Positions 16,989 to 25,485 of a stretch of DNA of 64,000 nt are shown one piece after another. The notes beneath the pieces were generated by a model. The model was not told the origin of the DNA, searched no databases, and saw only the letters and a program-made list of their open reading frames with translations. Within the stretch, counting starts at the first letter, position 1, and each line of letters opens with the position of its first letter. The translations under genes were made by a program, and so were the position numbers. Source of the stretch: JANNVK01 sp031414415 (lineage in GTDB: Bacteria > Acidobacteriota > Blastocatellia > Pyrinomonadales > Pyrinomonadaceae); assembly GCA_031414415.1 (NCBI GenBank), contig JANNVK010000006.1, positions 1 through 64,000 of the forward strand, given 5' to 3'.

Positions 16989-18698
16989 ATGAATAATATT
17001 GAAGTGCAAGAAAACAATCAAGGGTTAATTTTAGCGAGCGGAAATCAGTCGGTTTCACAGCCGCGGAGTAGAGCGTTGTCGAACGAAGAGCTGATTTCTG
17101 AAGAAAAATTACTGCTCGCGACGGAGGAAAACGTCGAGAAAAACTATCAAGGTTTTCGAGGATATTTGCGTCTCTTTTCAGTCGGCAAAATAATCGGTTT
17201 ACTCGCACTTTATTTGTATCTCGATCAATATGAAATGCACCGCTCACAGCAGGTGAAACACGCAAACACACGACTCGAAAATGCACGAAGATTGACTTGG
17301 CTTGCGGTTTTGGGCGAAAAATTTCATCGCGGCAAAATTTGGATTTTTCATCGCTTAATGTTGTTAGTTCGTCGTTTTACACTTGGAAATGTTGTTAATA
17401 AAGAAGTTACGCAAGAAAAACAAGCTGTTTGGCTCAAAGAAAGTTTAATTAAACTCGGACCAACCTTTATCAAAATCGGACAATCGCTAGGAACTCGTGC
17501 AGATTTGTTACCGCTATCTTTTGTCAAAGCACTCGGCGAATTGCAAGATAATGTTCCGAAATTTCCTAATTCAATCGCTTTTGCGAGAATCGAAAAAGAA
17601 CTCGGTCGGCGAATCAGCGAAGTCTATGCGGAATTTGATGTTGAGCCAATTGCGGCAGCGAGTTTGGGGCAAGTTTATCGTGCAAAATTACATTCGGGCG
17701 AGGAAGTTGCGGTCAAAGTTCAGCGACCGAATCTTGCCGGAATCGTCAAAGGCGACATTGAAATACTGCGAAAAATTGCGAAATTTGCTGAGCGTTATCC
17801 GAGTCTCAACGAAAACGCCGATTGGGCTGGAATGTTGCGAGAATTTGAATCGACGATTGCTGAAGAAATGAATTACGCCTCCGAAGGCAAAAATGCTGAG
17901 AGGTTTTCGGAGAGTTTTAAGGACTGGAATAATGTTCACGTTCCGAAAATTTATTGGAATGCAACAGCAGAAAAAGTTCTCACGATGGAATTTATTCGCG
18001 GGACAAAAGTAGTTGAAATAGAACAACTTAAGTCGAATAATCTGTCACCTGAAACGATAAACAGATTGCTGATGAAGACTTATCTAAAACAACTTTTGGA
18101 AGATGGGTTTTTTCACGCAGATCCACATCCCGGAAATCTTTTGGTAATGGAAGACGGCAGATTGGCGTTTTTTGATTTTGGAATGGTTGGTAGAATTACG
18201 CCCGAACTTCAAGCAAAAATGATTGACGCATTTTTCCACGTTGTCGCCAAAGAACCGGAAGGAATTGCCCAAGATTTGATTGATTTAGAGTTTCTCAAAC
18301 CAGGAGCAGATGAAACTAAGATCAAAGAAGTTGTAGTAAAAATGTTTGAATTGCATCTAAATTTGAAATTAAAAGATGTAAAATTCAAAGAGCTAACTTA
18401 TGATTTGGCTGATGTTATGTATGATTATCCGTTTAGGTTGCCGTCAAATTTTACATACATTATGCGTGCTTTGATGACGCTCGAAGGCATCGGAATTATC
18501 ATCGATCCCGAGTTTAATTTTTTTGAAACAGCTAAACCTTTCGCCAAAGAATTTATGCTTCGTCGCGAAGGAAAAGACTTAAGAAATCTCGTAATAGGAA
18601 AACTTACAGGTGCCGATACCGGAAAAATCGACTGGGAAAGAACATGGAAACTCGGAAAATTAGCGGCGAAAACAATTTTTAATTTTGGTGGTAAATAA
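16989..18698 (+). CDS. AarF/UbiB-type ABC1 atypical kinase
   Basis: A 569-residue membrane-associated atypical protein kinase-like ATPase, the family linked to ubiquinone or other isoprenoid-lipid metabolism. Visible motifs are the invariant KxGQ region (FIKIGQSLGTRADLLP), the Ala-rich loop AAASLGQVYRAKL replacing the normal glycine loop, EVAVKVQRP with the catalytic Lys, HADPHPGNLLV and FFDFGMVGR (DFG). The ATG at 16989 is preferred over the TTG at 16983. The next gene starts 9 bp downstream. Confidence 0.95.
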   Translation: MNNIEVQENNQGLILASGNQSVSQPRSRALSNEELISEEKLLLATEENVEKNYQGFRGYLRLFSVGKIIGLLALYLYLDQYEMHRSQQVKHANTRLENARRLTWLAVLGEKFHRGKIWIFHRLMLLVRRFTLGNVVNKEVTQEKQAVWLKESLIKLGPTFIKIGQSLGTRADLLPLSFVKALGELQDNVPKFPNSIAFARIEKELGRRISEVYAEFDVEPIAAASLGQVYRAKLHSGEEVAVKVQRPNLAGIVKGDIEILRKIAKFAERYPSLNENADWAGMLREFESTIAEEMNYASEGKNAERFSESFKDWNNVHVPKIYWNATAEKVLTMEFIRGTKVVEIEQLKSNNLSPETINRLLMKTYLKQLLEDGFFHADPHPGNLLVMEDGRLAFFDFGMVGRITPELQAKMIDAFFHVVAKEPEGIAQDLIDLEFLKPGADETKIKEVVVKMFELHLNLKLKDVKFKELTYDLADVMYDYPFRLPSNFTYIMRALMTLEGIGIIIDPEFNFFETAKPFAKEFMLRREGKDLRNLVIGKLTGADTGKIDWERTWKLGKLAAKTIFNFGGK

Positions 18699-18707
18699 CT
18701 CTTGAAA

Positions 18708-19346
18708 ATGAAGAAGCTCATAAAAATTGCTCATATTTTGAATGATTTTTCTGTTGACGAATTTGATAATGAATCTTGGGAACAAGCGGAAAATGTGGCG
18801 ATTGACAAATATTGGTCAGGCGATCCGGCACCGATTGGGCGGCGTTCACAAGTAAAATTACTTTGGTCGCAAACCGCTCTTTATGTGCGGTTTGAGGCGA
18901 ATCAGACTGAGCCTTTGGTTGTCAATGAAACGCCAAATCTTGTAAGCAAAACGAATGAATTATGGAACCGAGACGTTTGTGAGATTTTTATTGCTCCAAA
19001 TGTGGAAGAAGCCCACAAGTATTTTGAGTTTGAAATTGCACCATCAGGCGAATGGGTTGACATCCAAATTCAACTCAAACCAGACGGGCGAATTACTGAT
19101 TTAAACTATGATTCGGGAATGGAATCTGCTGCAAAAATCGAATCAGACAAAGTTTGGATGACGATAAAGATTGATTGGAAAGCGTTTAACAAGATTCCCA
19201 AAGTTGGCGAGATTTGGAAAGGAAATTTGCTACGATGTGTCGGTAGCGGAAAAACACGCGGATATTTATCGTGGCAGCCGACCAAAACTAAGAAGCCAAA
19301 TTTTCATGTGCCAGCTGCTTTTGGTGATTTTGAGTTTACAAAATGA
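18708..19346 (+). CDS. CBM9/DOMON-like carbohydrate-binding-fold protein
   Basis: A 212-residue protein without a clear signal peptide and predicted to be beta-rich. The pattern VKLLWSQTALYVRFEANQ, then ELWNRDVCEIFIAPN and YFEFEIAPSGEWVDIQI, matches the CBM9-like or DOMON-like domains found at the ends of many exported enzymes. Here the domain stands alone. Ligand and role are unknown. The stop overlaps the start of the CrtZ-like gene (ATGA), so they are coupled. The ATG at 18708 is chosen over a TTG at 18702. Confidence 0.8.
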   Translation: MKKLIKIAHILNDFSVDEFDNESWEQAENVAIDKYWSGDPAPIGRRSQVKLLWSQTALYVRFEANQTEPLVVNETPNLVSKTNELWNRDVCEIFIAPNVEEAHKYFEFEIAPSGEWVDIQIQLKPDGRITDLNYDSGMESAAKIESDKVWMTIKIDWKAFNKIPKVGEIWKGNLLRCVGSGKTRGYLSWQPTKTKKPNFHVPAAFGDFEFTK

Positions 19347-19783
19347 AATTTTTTGGCTTAACAATTCTAGGTTTCATCGGTATGGAAATATTTTCATACG
19401 TTATTCACCGTTGGTTTTTTCACGGAGTTTTCTGGAAAATCCACGTTTCGCATCACACAAGTCGCAAGGTTTGGTATGAATCGAACGATTTATTTAGTCT
19501 GCTTTTTGGCTCAAGTTCAATAATTTTGATACTTTCTGGCAACGAAATCGCGATGCCAATCGGAATTGGAATCGCAATTTACGGTGTAATTTATTTCATC
19601 ACTCACGATTTATTTACGCATCGCAGATTTTTGCCATTTGGCTCAAAAAACAAGATTTTATTAACGATTCGTGCCGCACATCAAAGACATCATCAAACTT
19701 CGGAAAAGATTGGAATTGAACCATTTGGGTTGTTTTTTTTCAATTACAAAGAATTTTGGCGAAAGATTTCAGCCAAAGTGTAA
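19343..19783 (+). CDS. CrtZ-like carotenoid beta-ring hydroxylase (fatty acid hydroxylase superfamily)
   Basis: A di-iron membrane hydroxylase of 146 residues with the histidine boxes expected of CrtZ: HRWFFHG, HVSHH, HDLFTHRR and HQRHH, set between hydrophobic helices. CrtZ converts beta-carotene to zeaxanthin. No other carotenoid genes are adjacent, although dxs (26251) and ispH (32447) of the isoprenoid pathway lie in the same window. Substrate assignment is by family only. Confidence 0.88.
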   Translation: MKFFGLTILGFIGMEIFSYVIHRWFFHGVFWKIHVSHHTSRKVWYESNDLFSLLFGSSSIILILSGNEIAMPIGIGIAIYGVIYFITHDLFTHRRFLPFGSKNKILLTIRAAHQRHHQTSEKIGIEPFGLFFFNYKEFWRKISAKV

Positions 19784-19855
19784 GTTTTTGCAAATTTGCT
19801 GTTTATAATAGTTGTGTAGCAAACTTCAAACACATTCCGTGCATCTTTTAAGACA

Positions 19856-20914
19856 ATGAAAAAAATATTAACAATCATTTTACTTTCTGTTTCATTTATT
19901 TTTGCCCAAGAGAAACCGCTTTCTCAAGCTGAATATGTCAAACTTTTATATGCGGCAAATACTGCGGCGAAACGACAAAATTTGACTGAAACTATCAGAA
20001 AACGTGGAATTTCGTTTGTCGTTACTGAAGGTTTGCGTGGACTTACAAAATCGAAAAGTGCAAACGATGTTGACTTGGTCAGAACTTTGGACGAATCAAA
20101 TCGCCGCCGCGAAAATCCGACAAATGCTTCACTTCCGACAAATAAAGAAGCAGCAGAAGTGATTGAAAAAACAAAACAAAATACGCTTCAAGCTGTCGAA
20201 GAAATGCCGGATTTCGTGGCGAAACAATTGATTAGCCGCGGAATTGGCTACGCGGGAACAAACACGTTTCGCCCAGAAGATCAGCTTGTGGTTGCGGTGA
20301 GTTTTAGCACCGAAAAAGGCGAACAATATAAAGTTTTGACTGTCAAAGGCGTTGCGGTTGATTCAAAGCAGGCTAACAATTACAGTGGTTTAGACGGTGC
20401 GACAACTGGCGGTGAGTTTGTTGACGATTTGGCACGAATCTTTAGAAGCGACAGTAAAACTCAGTTTACGCTGGTTGATACGGGAATGCTCAGAGGTCGA
20501 AAAACGATAATGTTTGATTATCGAATTTTGATAGAAAATAGCAAAAATGATGGTGTTGGCTTAAAAGGTGAAAGAAATTCTTCGGTTCCAATTGGGAGAA
20601 AAGGTCGGATTTTTATTGACCGCGAGTTGAATAGAGTTTTGAGAATTGAATTTCAAGCGACTGATATTCCGACAACTTACGAAATAAAAAAATTTGAAAG
20701 TTCAACAGATTACGATTGGGCAGAAATTGGTGGCGAAAAATATCTTTTGCCACTGCAATCAGATGCACGCTTTACTGCAAACTGGGGTCGCGAACTTGTT
20801 CAATCGAAAAATTTAATTCGTTTCAAAAATTATCAGAAATTCGGTTCGGAAGTTAAAATTTTGGACGATGACGAAATTGTTATTGACGAGACAGAAAAGC
20901 CGACGAAACCTTAA
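19856..20914 (+). CDS. Exported protein of unknown function
   Basis: A 352-residue protein with a signal peptide (residues 1-18, ending FIFAQ). An N-terminal helical region is followed by a beta-rich part with conserved-looking blocks such as GRIFIDRELNRVLRIEFQA and a charged end (DDDEIVIDE). I recognise no family. It is followed directly by a family A repeat. A periplasmic or outer-membrane-associated location is inferred from the signal peptide. Confidence 0.75.
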   Translation: MKKILTIILLSVSFIFAQEKPLSQAEYVKLLYAANTAAKRQNLTETIRKRGISFVVTEGLRGLTKSKSANDVDLVRTLDESNRRRENPTNASLPTNKEAAEVIEKTKQNTLQAVEEMPDFVAKQLISRGIGYAGTNTFRPEDQLVVAVSFSTEKGEQYKVLTVKGVAVDSKQANNYSGLDGATTGGEFVDDLARIFRSDSKTQFTLVDTGMLRGRKTIMFDYRILIENSKNDGVGLKGERNSSVPIGRKGRIFIDRELNRVLRIEFQATDIPTTYEIKKFESSTDYDWAEIGGEKYLLPLQSDARFTANWGRELVQSKNLIRFKNYQKFGSEVKILDDDEIVIDETEKPTKP

Positions 20915-20922
20915 ATTAAGTA

Positions 20923-21112
20923 ACGCTGTCATCCTGACGGCGGTCGTTCGAGCATCTTGCTCGCAAGTCTTAGTTTCTATAATTACTTCGGACTCGAGAA
21001 GCGTTGGCTGGAAGCACAACGCAACCGCCGACTGGAAGTCTGCGATACGAGGTAACGCTGTCATCTTGACGGCGGTCGTGCGAGCATCTTGCTCGCAAGT
21101 CTTTCTTAACAC
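20923..21112 (+). repeat. Dispersed 125-bp repeat (family A), copy 2 with a partial second unit
   Basis: One full unit (TGTCATCCTGACGGCGGTCG ... GACTGGAAGTCTGCGATACG) is followed by the first part of a second unit, with the hairpin GAGCATCTTGCTCGC in each. It lies between the exported protein and vanX. The sequence GAGAAGCGTTG recurs once more at about 21130, outside the unit. Confidence 0.9.
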
Positions 21113-21164
21113 CTAAGTTATTATGGGTTTGAGAAGCGTTGTCGATAAACAAAACACGATCATT

Positions 21165-21842
21165 ATGAAACAAGCAATCTTGACATTTTCGCGGCTAATT
21201 GTTTGCATATCTCTAGTGTCGATTTTTGTTTTTGGGCAATCATCGCCGCCGATTGAAGAAAATAAACGTGAGGCAGATTTGGTAGAACTAATTAAACTTG
21301 AAAAATCAATTAAACTCGACATCCGATATGCTCGAAGTGACAATTTTGTCGGCAAACCAGTTTACACAGAAGCTCGTGCTTTTATGCAACGAGATGCGGC
21401 GAAGGCTTTAGTGCGTGTGCATAAACTATTGAAAAAGCAAGGTTTAGGTCTTGTGATATTTGATGGTTATCGACCTTGGTCGGTGACAAAACTGTTCTGG
21501 GAAGTTACGCCTGATGATAAACGAATTTTCGTTGCTAATCCGAAAAATGGTTCGAGACACAATCGCGGTTGTGCCGTAGATCTTTCAATTTATAACCGAA
21601 AAACAGGTGAATTTCTCGAAATGCCGACCGATTTCGACGACTTTACTGAAAAAGCAAGTCCAACATATCAAGGTGCAAGTGAGTTGCAAATTAAAAATCG
21701 AGAGTTATTGCGAAGTTTAATGGAAGTTGAAGGTTTTACTGTCAACAAAAATGAATGGTGGCATTTTGATTATAAAGATTGGCAAAATTACGGGATTTAC
21801 GATATTGCCTTTTCAGAAATAAAAAAAGGCAAGAAAAAGTAA
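21165..21842 (+). CDS. D-alanyl-D-alanine dipeptidase (VanX / M15D family)
   Basis: A zinc dipeptidase that cleaves D-Ala-D-Ala, 225 residues from the ATG at 21165; the longer frame from 21123 would bury the signal peptide. Signal peptide ending FVFGQ. Motifs: SRHNRGCAVDLSI (SxHxxGxAxD zinc site), ENEWWHFD-type end (NEWWHFDYKDW) and LVIFDGYRPWSVTKLFW. Without vanA/vanH-type neighbours, a role in cell-wall turnover or use of D-Ala-D-Ala as nutrient is likelier than vancomycin resistance. Confidence 0.92.
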   Translation: MKQAILTFSRLIVCISLVSIFVFGQSSPPIEENKREADLVELIKLEKSIKLDIRYARSDNFVGKPVYTEARAFMQRDAAKALVRVHKLLKKQGLGLVIFDGYRPWSVTKLFWEVTPDDKRIFVANPKNGSRHNRGCAVDLSIYNRKTGEFLEMPTDFDDFTEKASPTYQGASELQIKNRELLRSLMEVEGFTVNKNEWWHFDYKDWQNYGIYDIAFSEIKKGKKK

Positions 21843-21855
21843 GTGTTTATAACGC

Positions 21856-21883
21856 GACCGCCGACTGGAAGTCAGCGGGACTG
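21856..21883 (+). repeat. Family A repeat, short fragment
   Basis: The sequence GCGACCGCCGACTGGAAGTC matches the 3' part of the 125-bp repeat family. It lies between convergent genes and just precedes the stop codon of the minus-strand gene. Confidence 0.7.
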
Positions 21884-21884
21884 T

Positions 21885-22880
21885 TTATTTTGGCGACTTA
21901 TATTTTTCAATCAATTCTTTCATTCCAACAACTGAGCCTTTATTTCTAAATTTAAAATACACTTCGAGATTCTCGCGGATTTGCGTGTTTAAACCTTGAT
22001 TAATTGCTTCGCCATCAGTTAAAGCAACAACTCGAGCAAAATAATCAATGACAATATCGAGTTTTTCCTGTGCTTTTTTGAGCATTGCGTCTTTTTCTTT
22101 ACCTTCCGTAATTACATATTCTCTGGCAATTTCTTGATATTCTTCATCATAAGTTGTGCCGAGCAGAAGCCATGCGTTTATTTCTTTTGGGTCTAAAAGG
22201 GCAGTTTTCTTGAGTGCGACAATTGCTTCAGCACGATTTTTTTGCGAAATTTTCACAATTCCAACTGATAAATAAAGTTTTGGCAACCAGATAATTTGAT
22301 ATTCTTTCCAAGTATCATCGGTTAAATTTTTTGTTTTTTTATTTGCTTCAATAAGTTCGATTGCTTTGTTAGAAAAACTTAAAGTCAGTGAAACAAACGA
22401 CTTATTTCCGCTTCGTAATTGGTTTGAACCTTCAATTGCGAGTTGAAGCCGAATCGCAACATCGTCTTCGTTACGAGAAATAAATGTTTCGCCAATTGAG
22501 AATGCTTCGCCAAATTGCTTTTGGTTGATATAGGAAAAAATCAAATTTGGAATTATTACATCCATTTCACCTGGTTCATTGAAAAGCAGAAAAAATTGTT
22601 GAGCATTTGCAATTGACTGAGTATCGTCTTTTGTTGAAAAAACTTCGGCAGCCAGATAATTTACGACTTGCGGACGGGCGGCACTTTTAGGAAATTTTTT
22701 GACAAAATCAGTTGAGGCTTTTAGCTTTAAAGCAAAATCTTTACCAGCTTCTATTTTCTTTATCAACTTTTCTTCATCCGCTGAAACTTTTACCTTTTCG
22801 ACAGGTTTATCTTGTGCAAACACAACATTTACACTTCCAAACAAAAGCAAAAAAATACCTAAAAATCTTAAAAACTTCAT
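21885..22880 (-). CDS. Exported TPR-like helical protein
   Basis: A 331-residue protein with signal peptide (residues 1-22, ending VVFAQ), otherwise helical. A TPR-like pair is visible near residues 190-260 (LYLSVGIVKISQKNRAEAIV, KKTALLDPKEINAWLLLGTT). No enzyme motif is seen. Probably a periplasmic scaffold or interaction protein; the partner is unknown. It is transcribed toward vanX. Confidence 0.8.
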   Translation of the reverse strand: MKFLRFLGIFLLLFGSVNVVFAQDKPVEKVKVSADEEKLIKKIEAGKDFALKLKASTDFVKKFPKSAARPQVVNYLAAEVFSTKDDTQSIANAQQFFLLFNEPGEMDVIIPNLIFSYINQKQFGEAFSIGETFISRNEDDVAIRLQLAIEGSNQLRSGNKSFVSLTLSFSNKAIELIEANKKTKNLTDDTWKEYQIIWLPKLYLSVGIVKISQKNRAEAIVALKKTALLDPKEINAWLLLGTTYDEEYQEIAREYVITEGKEKDAMLKKAQEKLDIVIDYFARVVALTDGEAINQGLNTQIRENLEVYFKFRNKGSVVGMKELIEKYKSPK

Positions 22881-22985
22881 CTAAAATTACCTCTCAAAAA
22901 TATTAATTACAATAGAATTTTAACGCAAAATAAAAAAGAACAAAAACCTAAGTTTTCATTCTTTGATGCAAATATGTTAATAAAT

Positions 22986-23774
22986 TTACGCTGTGGTTTT
23001 TGCCAAAGTCGCAATTTTTTCACGCTTCGAAACAACAACGCCACCTGGCTTTTCGACGGTTATCGCAAATAGTTTCGGATTTTTTACCTTTAACTTAGCT
23101 GTAATCGGGACAACAATCTCATCGTTTCCTTTAACATCAAAAATGCCGCCATCAATCGGAGTTTTCTCGTCCTGTGTTTCGTCAAAAATCCAAAGCTGGT
23201 AACATTCTTTGCTCGAATCATTGATCGGTAAACCGCGAAACTTCATATATCCGGATTGTTTTTCGTCGCTCCAGACAATATCGCCGCTCACTTCCGGTAA
23301 ATCTTTGACGTTACCTTTTGCCCATTTGATTTGAATAATGTTTTTATCAGAATCTAAAAGCCGTTGCCTAAGTTGAAATATATTCAACGATTCGGTTGGG
23401 ACTTTAACAATATCTTTTGGAGCTTCAACACGGTTTGTCCAAATACTAAAAGCTAAAATCGCACACGCGGCGGCTGTTGCCCAACCAAGAAAACTTAGCC
23501 AATTCGTTTTTGGCTTTATGCTAAAAGTTGGCTGCAAATCAGGTGCAAACCATTCTTCTGAAGCATTTAAAATGTTTGTTTGTAAATATTTAGGCAATTT
23601 TTCGTTCAAATCTAAATTTGCCAAATCAATTGCAGAAACCGCGGCATCAAAAGAAAAATCGTCTTTCCATTCAGGGTAATTTAAAATTAAATCGTGTTCC
23701 TCGGCTGAGTTTAAACCGTAAATCGCCCGCTGCGAGAGGAGATCAATCAATTTTTCATCATTTATTTCATTCAT
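22986..23774 (-). CDS. RskA-type anti-sigma factor
   Basis: A 262-residue membrane protein. The cytoplasmic N-terminal sigma-binding region starts NEINDEKLIDLLSQRAIYGL, one transmembrane helix lies near residues 92-112 (LGWATAAACAILAFSIWT), and the extracytoplasmic beta domain has the RskA features ECYQLWIFDE and PIDGGIF. The ATG at 23774 overlaps the sigma gene stop (TGATG), with a strong AAAGGAGG site, so the two are translationally coupled. It holds the cognate ECF sigma factor inactive until a periplasmic signal triggers proteolysis (family knowledge). Confidence 0.92.
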   Translation of the reverse strand: MNEINDEKLIDLLSQRAIYGLNSAEEHDLILNYPEWKDDFSFDAAVSAIDLANLDLNEKLPKYLQTNILNASEEWFAPDLQPTFSIKPKTNWLSFLGWATAAACAILAFSIWTNRVEAPKDIVKVPTESLNIFQLRQRLLDSDKNIIQIKWAKGNVKDLPEVSGDIVWSDEKQSGYMKFRGLPINDSSKECYQLWIFDETQDEKTPIDGGIFDVKGNDEIVVPITAKLKVKNPKLFAITVEKPGGVVVSKREKIATLAKTTA

Positions 23775-24349
23775 CACGAAGCCTCCTTTACGTTGTTCAT
23801 TCCGAGTATTTCTCTCACTTGTAAAATGCCACGTCTGGCATGAGTTTTTACAGTTCCAATCGGCATTTTCAGTGCATCTGCAATTTCTTGATGCGATAAA
23901 CCTTGATAAATCGAAAGTTGCAAAACTTGCCGTTGTTCCGGTCGTAATTCTAGCAATGCTTTTGCCGCTTGTTTTGCCTCAACAATTGTTTGCAATTTCT
24001 CGTCAAACCGATTCGCCGGTTCATTCAACATATCTTCAATCGAATCAGTTGTCGGTCTTCGATTGGTTTTGCGTAATCTATCAATCAAACGCCGCCGAGC
24101 AATCATCGAAACAAACGTTGTTTCTGAGGCTTGGGCTTCGTCAAAACGTCCGGCATTTTTCCAAATATCAACAAAAATTTCTTGCACAGCATCTTCTGCA
24201 TCATCAGTATTTGGCGACATCCGACGCGATAAAGACCAAACAAGACCGCCGTAGGTGCTTAAACACTCCTGAACGGCAGTCTTATCTCCTGAAGCAATTC
24301 GCTGAAGAATAGTTTGATTCACAATTTTTTTATCTACAAAATCTTGCAA
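23774..24349 (-). CDS. ECF RNA polymerase sigma factor (SigK-like)
   Basis: A 191-residue sigma factor with region 2 (LVWSLSRRMSPNTDDAEDAV, then QEIFVDIWKNAGRF) and region 4 (LELRPEQRQVLQLSIYQGLS, HQEIADALKMPIGTVKTHAR). The start is taken as the TTG at 24349 because no earlier ATG exists in frame before region 2 and the residues it adds look native; the ribosome-binding site is weak. It is encoded directly upstream of its RskA-type anti-sigma factor. The downstream fasciclin gene is a plausible regulon member, by analogy with SigK/RskA/Mpt70 systems. Confidence 0.92.
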   Translation of the reverse strand: MQDFVDKKIVNQTILQRIASGDKTAVQECLSTYGGLVWSLSRRMSPNTDDAEDAVQEIFVDIWKNAGRFDEAQASETTFVSMIARRRLIDRLRKTNRRPTTDSIEDMLNEPANRFDEKLQTIVEAKQAAKALLELRPEQRQVLQLSIYQGLSHQEIADALKMPIGTVKTHARRGILQVREILGMNNVKEAS

Positions 24350-24384
24350 TCTATAAACTAACTCACTTCAGCACTTATTTTCAA

Positions 24385-24930
24385 CTACTTAGGCATTAAA
24401 ACGCTGTCAATTACGTGAATTACACCGTTTGAAGTTGCAATATCGGTTTTTACAACGTTAGTTGTTTTGTTCAACATTACTTTGCCTTTCTTAACTTTGA
24501 TTTTAACTAATTGTCCTTGGACAGTTTTTGCCGACTTTAGTTTTACAACATCTGCCGCCATAACTTTTCCTGAAACAACGTGATAAGTTAAAATTTTGAT
24601 TAACTTATCTTTATTTTCCGGCTTCAAAAGCATTTCAACTGTTCCGGCTGGTAATTTTGCAAATGCTTCATCTGTTGGTGCAAAAACTGTGAATGGTCCA
24701 TCGCTTTTCAATGTTTCAACTAAACCTGCTGCTTGAACTGCGGCAACAAGAGTTTTGAACAATCCGGCTCCAACTGCGGTGTCAACAATGTCGCCACCTT
24801 TTTTCATCGAAGTTTTTTCGAATTTTACATCGCTTTTAGCTACTTCTTTTTTGCTACAGTCACTTGATTGTGCAAATCCGATTGTTGATAACTCAAAAAC
24901 TGCTACTAATCCTAAAAATAACTTTTTCAT
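24385..24930 (-). CDS. Secreted fasciclin-domain protein
   Basis: A 181-residue exported protein. The ATG at 24930 is chosen over one at 24984 because GGGAGA lies upstream and the signal peptide (MKKLFLGLVAVFELS...) then starts at residue 1. One FAS1 domain carries the H1 and H2 boxes: DGPFTVFAPTDEAFAKLPAG, ILTYHVVSGK and NGVIHVIDSVLMPK. FAS1 domains mediate adhesion or ligand binding at the cell surface. It lies upstream of and in the same direction as the sigma/anti-sigma pair, 35 bp away. Confidence 0.95.
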   Translation of the reverse strand: MKKLFLGLVAVFELSTIGFAQSSDCSKKEVAKSDVKFEKTSMKKGGDIVDTAVGAGLFKTLVAAVQAAGLVETLKSDGPFTVFAPTDEAFAKLPAGTVEMLLKPENKDKLIKILTYHVVSGKVMAADVVKLKSAKTVQGQLVKIKVKKGKVMLNKTTNVVKTDIATSNGVIHVIDSVLMPK

Positions 24931-24976
24931 ACTAAAAATCTCCCTTTGTTCTATTGTGTTTTGTCTTATAACAGTT

Positions 24977-25027
24977 GAAAACAAAAATCTCCAACCGTCT
25001 CGTAAATGAATTCGAGGGGTTGGAGAT
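24977..25027 (-). terminator. Intrinsic terminator after the VKOR gene
   Basis: The stem ATCTCCAACC / GGTTGGAGAT (24987-24996 and 25018-25027) is extended by CTCG/CGAG. Read on the minus strand it is followed by TTTTTGTTTT. It separates the dxs-DsbA-VKOR group from the fasciclin gene. Confidence 0.8.
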
Positions 25028-25050
25028 ATTAGATTCAGGATTTTTCAAAA

Positions 25051-25485
25051 TTATTTTTTTAATAATTTAGAAGTAATAAAAACTAAAAAAAGAGAGCAGC
25101 AAACACCGGCTGAGACTAAACAATACTGGCAATATTCGAGCAAAATAAACGCTTGAATATATGTCAACCACGCTGAAAAGCACACCATAAAAAATACTTG
25201 CAATCCGAATAAATTCCAAAGTTTTGAGTTTCCAAAAGCTGTTAGAAGTGCCAAACAAAATGCAATAAAATAAGCCGCAACTCCAAAAAATGCTAATGGA
25301 ATGCCATAAATTTCAGAGTATTGGCTACTTAAAACTGCACCGCAACCGCCGCTTAAACCGCAGGGAATTTGATCGCCGTTTAAACTATGAACAACTAAAT
25401 AAATCGCATCGCCTAATCCGATTAAAGCCAGAATTGACGCTACGATTGCAAATTTATTTGAATATTTTTCGCTTACTTCGCTCAT
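25051..25485 (-). CDS. Vitamin K epoxide reductase (VKOR) family protein
   Basis: A 144-residue four-helix membrane protein that reoxidises a DsbA-like partner using quinone. The loop Cys pair is in IPCGLSGGCGAVLSSQYS and the active CxxC is CQYC (about 117-120) in the third or fourth helix region. The conserved Ser/Gly segment YGIPLAFFG matches VKOR. Its start overlaps the stop of the DsbA-family gene by one base, so they are a coupled oxidase pair, separate from the DsbB/DsbA pair at 7928-9394. Confidence 0.95.
   Translation of the reverse strand: MSEVSEKYSNKFAIVASILALIGLGDAIYLVVHSLNGDQIPCGLSGGCGAVLSSQYSEIYGIPLAFFGVAAYFIAFCLALLTAFGNSKLWNLFGLQVFFMVCFSAWLTYIQAFILLEYCQYCLVSAGVCCSLFLVFITSKLLKK

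Noticed and set aside
20868..21173. Open frames encoding Cys/Arg-rich peptides of CEQDARTTAV type
   Set aside because: They are translations of the family A repeat on either strand, recur at 29600-30003, and have no ribosome-binding sites.
21165..21842. Vancomycin resistance locus
   Set aside because: Only a VanX-like dipeptidase is present. There are no VanA/VanH or VanRS-type neighbours.
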